Shown here piece after piece: positions 59,652-64,000 of a DNA stretch of 64,000 bases. Position numbers and translations under genes: made by a program. Under the pieces are notes generated by a model. It did no database searches and was not told the origin of the DNA. It worked only from the letters and a program-made list of their open reading frames with translations. Source of the stretch: Coptis chinensis (taxonomy: Eukaryota > Streptophyta > Magnoliopsida > Ranunculales > Ranunculaceae); assembly GCA_015680905.1 (NCBI GenBank), contig CM027378.1, forward strand, positions 78,707,501 through 78,771,500, given 5' to 3'. Position 1 is the stretch's first letter, and each line of letters starts with the position of its first letter.

Positions 59652-60624
59652 CCTGCATTCGTTGTCAGCACTTAGGTCGAATTACAAAACGCAATATGAT
59701 GCCCCTAAATCCTATCTTGATTGTGGAAATTTTTGATGTTTGGGGCATTCATTTTATGGGACCCTTCAAGATTTCTCAAAGTTTTCTCTACATTCTAGTC
59801 GCTGTAGACTATGTGTCCAAATGGATTGAGGCACTCGCATGTCGCTCAAATGACCATAAGACTGTCGTGAAATTTGTAAAAGAAAATATTTTCTCTCGTT
59901 TTGGTGTCCCCAAGGCTATCATCAGTGATTTTGTAATAAAATTTTTGGGTTTTTAATGAAAAAATATGGAGTTACTCACAAAGTTGCTACTCCATATCAC
60001 CCACAAACGAGTGGCTAAGTGGAAGTTTCCAACAGAGAGATAAAGTCCATTTTGGAGAAAACTGTCAATCCATCAAGAAAAGACTGGTCTCTCTGCTTAT
60101 CGGATGCCTTGTGGGCATACCGAACATCATTTAAGACACCTATAGGGATGTCTCCTTACCGCATTGTTTTTGGAAAACCTTGTCATCTGCCAGTTGAACT
60201 TGAGCATCGTGCCCTTTGGGCCATCAAAAGCCTCAATTACAATATCAACGAGGCAGGCGAGAAGCCAAAACTGCAATTAAATGAGTTTGAGGAGATTCGG
60301 AGTGATGTTTATGATCTCTTGAAATCCTACAAAGCTAATATGAAAAGAGTGCACGACAAGCACATTTTGCGTAAGGATTTTAAAATTGGCCAAAAGGTTT
60401 TACTGTACAACTCCAGATTACACATTTTTCCTGGTAAATTGAAAACACGATGGTCTGGTCCTTTCATTGTGTCAGCTGTGACACATTATGGGGCAATCTC
60501 TTTGTTTAATCCACAAGATAACAGCGAATTTCAAGTCAATGGACAATGCCTAAAATATTACCACGAGTTACGCTCTCCAGATGTTGAACAGACTCTTCTT
60601 CAGGATCCGGTCTACATAGACTAG
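59477..60624 (+). pseudogene. Athila-like integrase region (fossil)
   Basis: A zinc-binding start (ACIRCQHLGRITKRN), then the core WGIHFMGPFK, VDYVSKWIEALAC and VKENIFSRFGVPKAIISD, and at 60019-60624 [20 protein letters not shown] with the C-terminal domain [10 protein letters not shown]. Integrase would insert the cDNA. Not one open frame. Confidence 0.88.
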
Positions 60625-62071
60625 ATGTTTCGTTTGGTGTACTCAATCTTGCTTCTATAGAGGGTACACCATTTTGGTAGCCGGGCCATCTTCTATTTTA
60701 TGATCTCAAAAGTTCTTTAAAGTGTGTGGTTGCAAGCCCCGGAACCTTAGTCCACGGAAACTCTATTTCAGAACTGAGTATAAATGTCTTCTGCAACACG
60801 AGCAAACGTGCCTGTCGGTAAACGATGGGTGCCTAAAATTTCACTTCCTTCCTTCCCTTCCTTTTTCTATTCTCTGCCTCGCGAACTTCAGCTAATCATT
60901 TGGTGTAAGTCTCACTCATCACGAATAGGGAATGGTCGTATACTTTTGCTCGTAAACGATGCGCGCGAAGAAAAGAGTGGTGTATGCATTGCCAAACACC
61001 CTTCTGTCAAGGTCTTGACTTCCTATCCGATATTACCCAGTTTAAGGTATACTTTTGTCTGACACCAGCTGCGCAGGATAATCTTTGCCGTCGCACCGTT
61101 TCTCCCACAGGTTGGGAATCGTCTTGAGAATCTGACGTTACAAGACTCACACACTTCTTGAGAATCTGACATTAAAAGACTCGATTCGTTTTGAGGATCT
61201 AACGTTAAAAGACTCACCTTGTAGATATGTATATATTGTTGACAAATTCCCCATGCTTTAAGTTGTTGTACACATAGAGTTTCGTGTTCAACCTCGGATG
61301 TTACATACTTGGAACACAAATGGGCAACAGATTCCACTAGACCAACCCCTAGAACTGGTTACTTTGAGTTCCCTTTGGGGCGGTTTGAGGATAGCCGTAT
61401 GTAATAAGGGCAATATTATTAGATCAGAAGTACAAGCGCCCCAGTCGGGGCCGTACCCTGCCCCTAACCCCATAATACATAAAGATAAAGCCACAGTCTG
61501 GCTGGATTGGGTTCATTCCAGAGCTGACATGACAGTTGCCTATGAATTTAGATGATGACTCTTCTGGACATCCAGTGTATTTCACGTAATCTCCCTTGTA
61601 TATAAATAAAACATTTGTTTATAAATAAAACACCCTTCTTTCTTTTCAAAACTCTTGTGACCTTTGAGAATGACTCATATAATTGGATAACATTTTTCGT
61701 GCCGATCATTTCGATATCTCGTTCATCCAATTCGGAGTCCAAACGAGTCGTGGGTGAGCGTTTAGATTTTTTAGGCCTAAATCGGGCTTTAGGCTTGATT
61801 TGGGCTTGGGAAATTTTTTGGCCCAACCAAATCTCGAAATCTTAGGCCTTTTAAACCCGACAAACCCGACCACACGCGTCACCATCACACACTTCGTCTT
61901 CCCAAATTTTCGGATCTTGTCCCCTCTCGATTAAGTCTCGCACGAGACAGGCCCACGTTATATCCAGGTCTCGCGCGAGACTCCTACAACTCCGACCCCA
62001 ATTCCCTGCCGTCAGCGAGTCCCATTTCTCCCCCTCATCATAAATCAATAGCCAGCCTCTCCCTAAGACCA
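60625..62071. other. Region between integrase and the env-position ORF of the Athila-like fossil
   Basis: It holds a short frame beginning MSSATRANVPVGKRWVPKIS (60784-61062) of unknown meaning. Three successive degenerate repeats of ttgaga/ggatctgacgttaaaagact lie at 61110-61216. Near 61935-61982 are two inverted words, gtctcgcacgagac and gtctcgcgcgagac, similar to words in the left LTR. Confidence 0.5.
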
Positions 62072-62998
62072 GTGATGGCCGGAAATAGGCGAATGTGTGT
62101 GGAGAATTTTTTTGGAAATTTGTTCGAAAATGGGATGCTTGCTCTATTCTTTGATAATGAAATTCACTCTAGAGGATGGGAATACTTGTTATATGCTAAT
62201 GGCGGACTTTATTCCAAGGATTTGGTGATGAAATTCTATGACAATGGGAGCTTTAATGGCGACCATTTTTGGGTTACCGTCGAGGTTGTGCGCCACGAAG
62301 TCACACCTGTTTTGATCTCCGGGATCACGGGCATTCCTCTAGTCGACCACATACTGACTCAGTAGCAGTCCGTGTACCCACGGACTTACAACCTAATGCT
62401 CGACACGCTAATTGAGGGAGAGTACAACATAGATGGGAAATGCGTGTATCAGCGCTCGGTGCGACGGAACCAGCTGGCGGTGACTCAATGGCTAGGATTG
62501 AACATTATTGGCACCTCGAACATCAACAAGACCTTCCTCCACCTTCTCTGGATCCTCCAGGAGTGAAAGGGTAACTTCTGCATAGTTACCTTTCTTTTTG
62601 ATATTATTACACATGTCACTCTTAGGTCAGCCCCTTTTGCCGTTCTTGTAATGCAAATTATGATTAATTTGGGTTTTCTGTCCGCCACCCCGCTACTCCC
62701 CATACCACAATATGAGAATATGCTTGTCTTCAAGAAATGCATACTGACCCCTTGGGAACCCACAGCACCAATGGCTATTGAGCAAGCTAACGTAGGCCCA
62801 TCTCACCCACCCTATTTTGATGAGACTGCTATGAGTAAGATGAGTCACCCTATGGATGCCTTGCGTGCTATGAACAGTGGCATGAGAGACATGTACACTC
62901 GCCAGGTATCGATGAAACATGCCTTGGGTAAGTTAAGGACGGACATGACCACTCGCCACGGGGCGCTGACAGACAGCATGGGCGAATTTCAGTAAGAA
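62072..62998 (+). pseudogene. Env-position ORF of the Athila-like fossil
   Basis: After pol, frames at 62072-62365, 62372-62566 and 62651-62995 carry text such as EIHSRGWEYLLYANGGLYS, LVMKFYDNGSF and VTPVLISGITGIPLVDH, which follows the layout of the plant Athila envelope-position protein (often listed as putative plant transposon protein). No signal peptide or clear membrane anchor is visible. Function in plants is unknown. It is not a single open frame. Confidence 0.5.
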
Positions 62999-63240
62999 AT
63001 GCGAGCTTCCATGACTGCATTTTAGGACCATATGACTACTCGCCAGAACCAGTTCCAGCGCATGCTCATGGCGAACTAGCATCAGTTTCAGGCTCATGTG
63101 ATGGATACTCTGGGTGATATCCAGGAGCAGTTAGCCTCCACGGGAGCTCAGACGCGGCGTCGCCAGGGACTCCCCGATTCTTCTTCTCTCGCATCCCCCG
63201 AGGATTCTTCTCAGCCCCGAGGACCATCAAGATTACCCGG

Positions 63241-63401
63241 TTTATTTTTCGGTCTTGTATAATATTTATGTCAGATATTTGATTTACGTACTTGCATTTC
63301 CAACTTAATAGTCTGTTATTTCCTAAAAATTTACGCCTTGATATTTTAGTTATCTCCAATATTATATTATATAGGTAGAAACATATATAATAATATTAGT
63401 A

Positions 63402-63464
<63 letters not shown>

Positions 63465-63604
63465 TTTAACGTCACAATTAACGGCAAAATTTTACCGTAA
63501 ACCAATGTTTTGAAAAACGGCTAGAAAACGGTCATGAAATCGCATCATAAAAACGGTCATGAAATCACATCTAAAAACGGTCAGAAAACGGCTCAATTTT
63601 CTTC
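63241..63604. other. AT-rich flank with TA microsatellite and AACGGTCA repeats
   Basis: (TA)n of about 28 units lies at 63406-63461. Then acggtcatgaaatc-type words recur at about 63528, 63554 and 63576. I cannot say whether this is still the Athila-like element or another insertion. Confidence 0.6.
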
Positions 63605-63830
63605 TATAAATAAGTTCAACACTTCCTTCACATTTCACTCCTTTCACTCTCTCCCCTCTCCACTTTTTATTCTAAAAATCGTTTTTAGATCATTCCAAGT
63701 TTCAAGATTCATGGATGCACTAGAAAAGTTTGAGCAGCAGCAGATTGAATATGCTACTCAAGTCTTCATGCTCGGTTGTTTTATTATAGTAATGTTGTTA
63801 ATGTGGCATATAATTCTATTTAATATTTAG
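63605..63830 (+). other. TATA box and short 39-aa ORF with one predicted membrane helix, unrecognised
   Basis: TATAAATA at 63605-63612 lies 106 bp before an ATG at 63711; the leader is pyrimidine-rich (cactcctttcactctctccc), like a plant 5' UTR. The ORF 63711-63830 encodes MDALEKFEQQQIEYATQVF, then a hydrophobic run (residues 19-38, MLGCFIIVMLLMWHIILF) and a stop. I recognise no family. It could be a truncated first exon of a transposase gene or of a host gene running past the window, since a splice donor was not evident. An A run follows at 63952-63969. Confidence 0.3.
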
Positions 63831-64000
63831 ATTTGTATTTTAGTTCACGTATCCTTATGATGTGTTTCCAATCCTCTGTATGTTCTTACATCTTATTGTA
63901 ATAATATATTTACATCTTTCTTTGCCTTCTACTTACGTTATTTTTTTTCCAAAAAAAAAAAAAAAAAAAGCACTCCTTGTAGTCACATGCCCCATTCTTC

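Larger units (their letters stand above)
49048..63240 (+). mobile_element. Ty3/gypsy element, Athila-like, fossil, right end not in the window
   Basis: The left LTR starts TGATAAGCACCC exactly where CPS upstream homology stops, and the order is LTR, primer site, gag, protease, reverse transcriptase, RNase H, integrase, then an additional open region after pol. This gene order, the long region after integrase and the Asp-type primer site fit the Athila/Tat branch. The element is broken, with at least five breaks, and is further interrupted by a solo-LTR-like insertion at 55325-58326. No right LTR was found before 64000, so the end given is where recognisable element sequence stops. Without a second LTR, age cannot be judged; the coding parts are still easily recognised. 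Confidence 0.82.

Noticed and set aside
63500-63600. Regularly spaced acggtcatgaaatc words as a CRISPR-like array
   Set aside because: Spacing is irregular, there are only three or four units, and this is plant nuclear DNA.

Overview
The window is nuclear DNA of a flowering plant, most likely a eudicot. It is AT-rich, its genes have many short exons with GT..AG introns, and transposable elements are dense (Helitron, LINE, hAT-, Harbinger- and Mutator-type MITEs, Ty1/copia and Ty3/gypsy LTR elements). I cannot name the species from the sequence.

Layout. 1-1363: 3' part of a decayed Helitron helicase. 3327-5166 (+): an apparently intact HAD-family pyrimidine 5'-nucleotidase-like gene in 8 exons. 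5582-6847: a MITE with a second hAT-type MITE nested in it. 6943-7164 (-): the last exon piece of a cytochrome P450. 7493-12286 (+): an apparently intact NAA20 (catalytic subunit of the NatB N-terminal acetyltransferase) in 6 exons, with a retroelement fragment in intron 4. 13251-21628 (-): CPS1, a 14-exon class II diterpene synthase of ent-copalyl diphosphate synthase type. 22296-24015: a duplicated 3' end of NAA20. 25680-32065 (-): CPS2, a pseudogene. 34826-48400 (-): CPS3, a pseudogene split by a copia element and a LINE. 49048 to the right edge: an Athila-like Ty3/gypsy fossil that carries a nested ~3-kb solo-LTR-like insertion.

The main story is a head-to-tail triplication of an ent-CPS locus in which only the copy next to NAA20 survives. 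CPS1 has the DIDD protonation motif, the His/Asn pair of ent-specific enzymes and a final exon that CPS2 and CPS3 never received or have lost. CPS2 has three in-frame stops and MITEs in exons 11 and 12. CPS3 has a stop in place of the first Asp of DIDD, a second stop, a LINE in exon 11, a damaged splice donor and a deleted acceptor. Shared sequence variants by eye make CPS2 and CPS3 sisters. Each copy also acts as an empty-site control for insertions in the others, so element ends and target-site duplications can be read directly.

How the genes might work together: CPS1 would make ent-copalyl diphosphate in plastids, for gibberellins or for other diterpenoids. The P450 relic on the left may be a trace of a former diterpenoid neighbourhood, but that is inference. 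NAA20 and the HAD gene are housekeeping genes with no evident pathway link. No CRISPR, tRNA or rRNA gene was seen. All exon limits were read by eye from splice sites, reading phase and family similarity remembered from known proteins; no alignment program or database was used.
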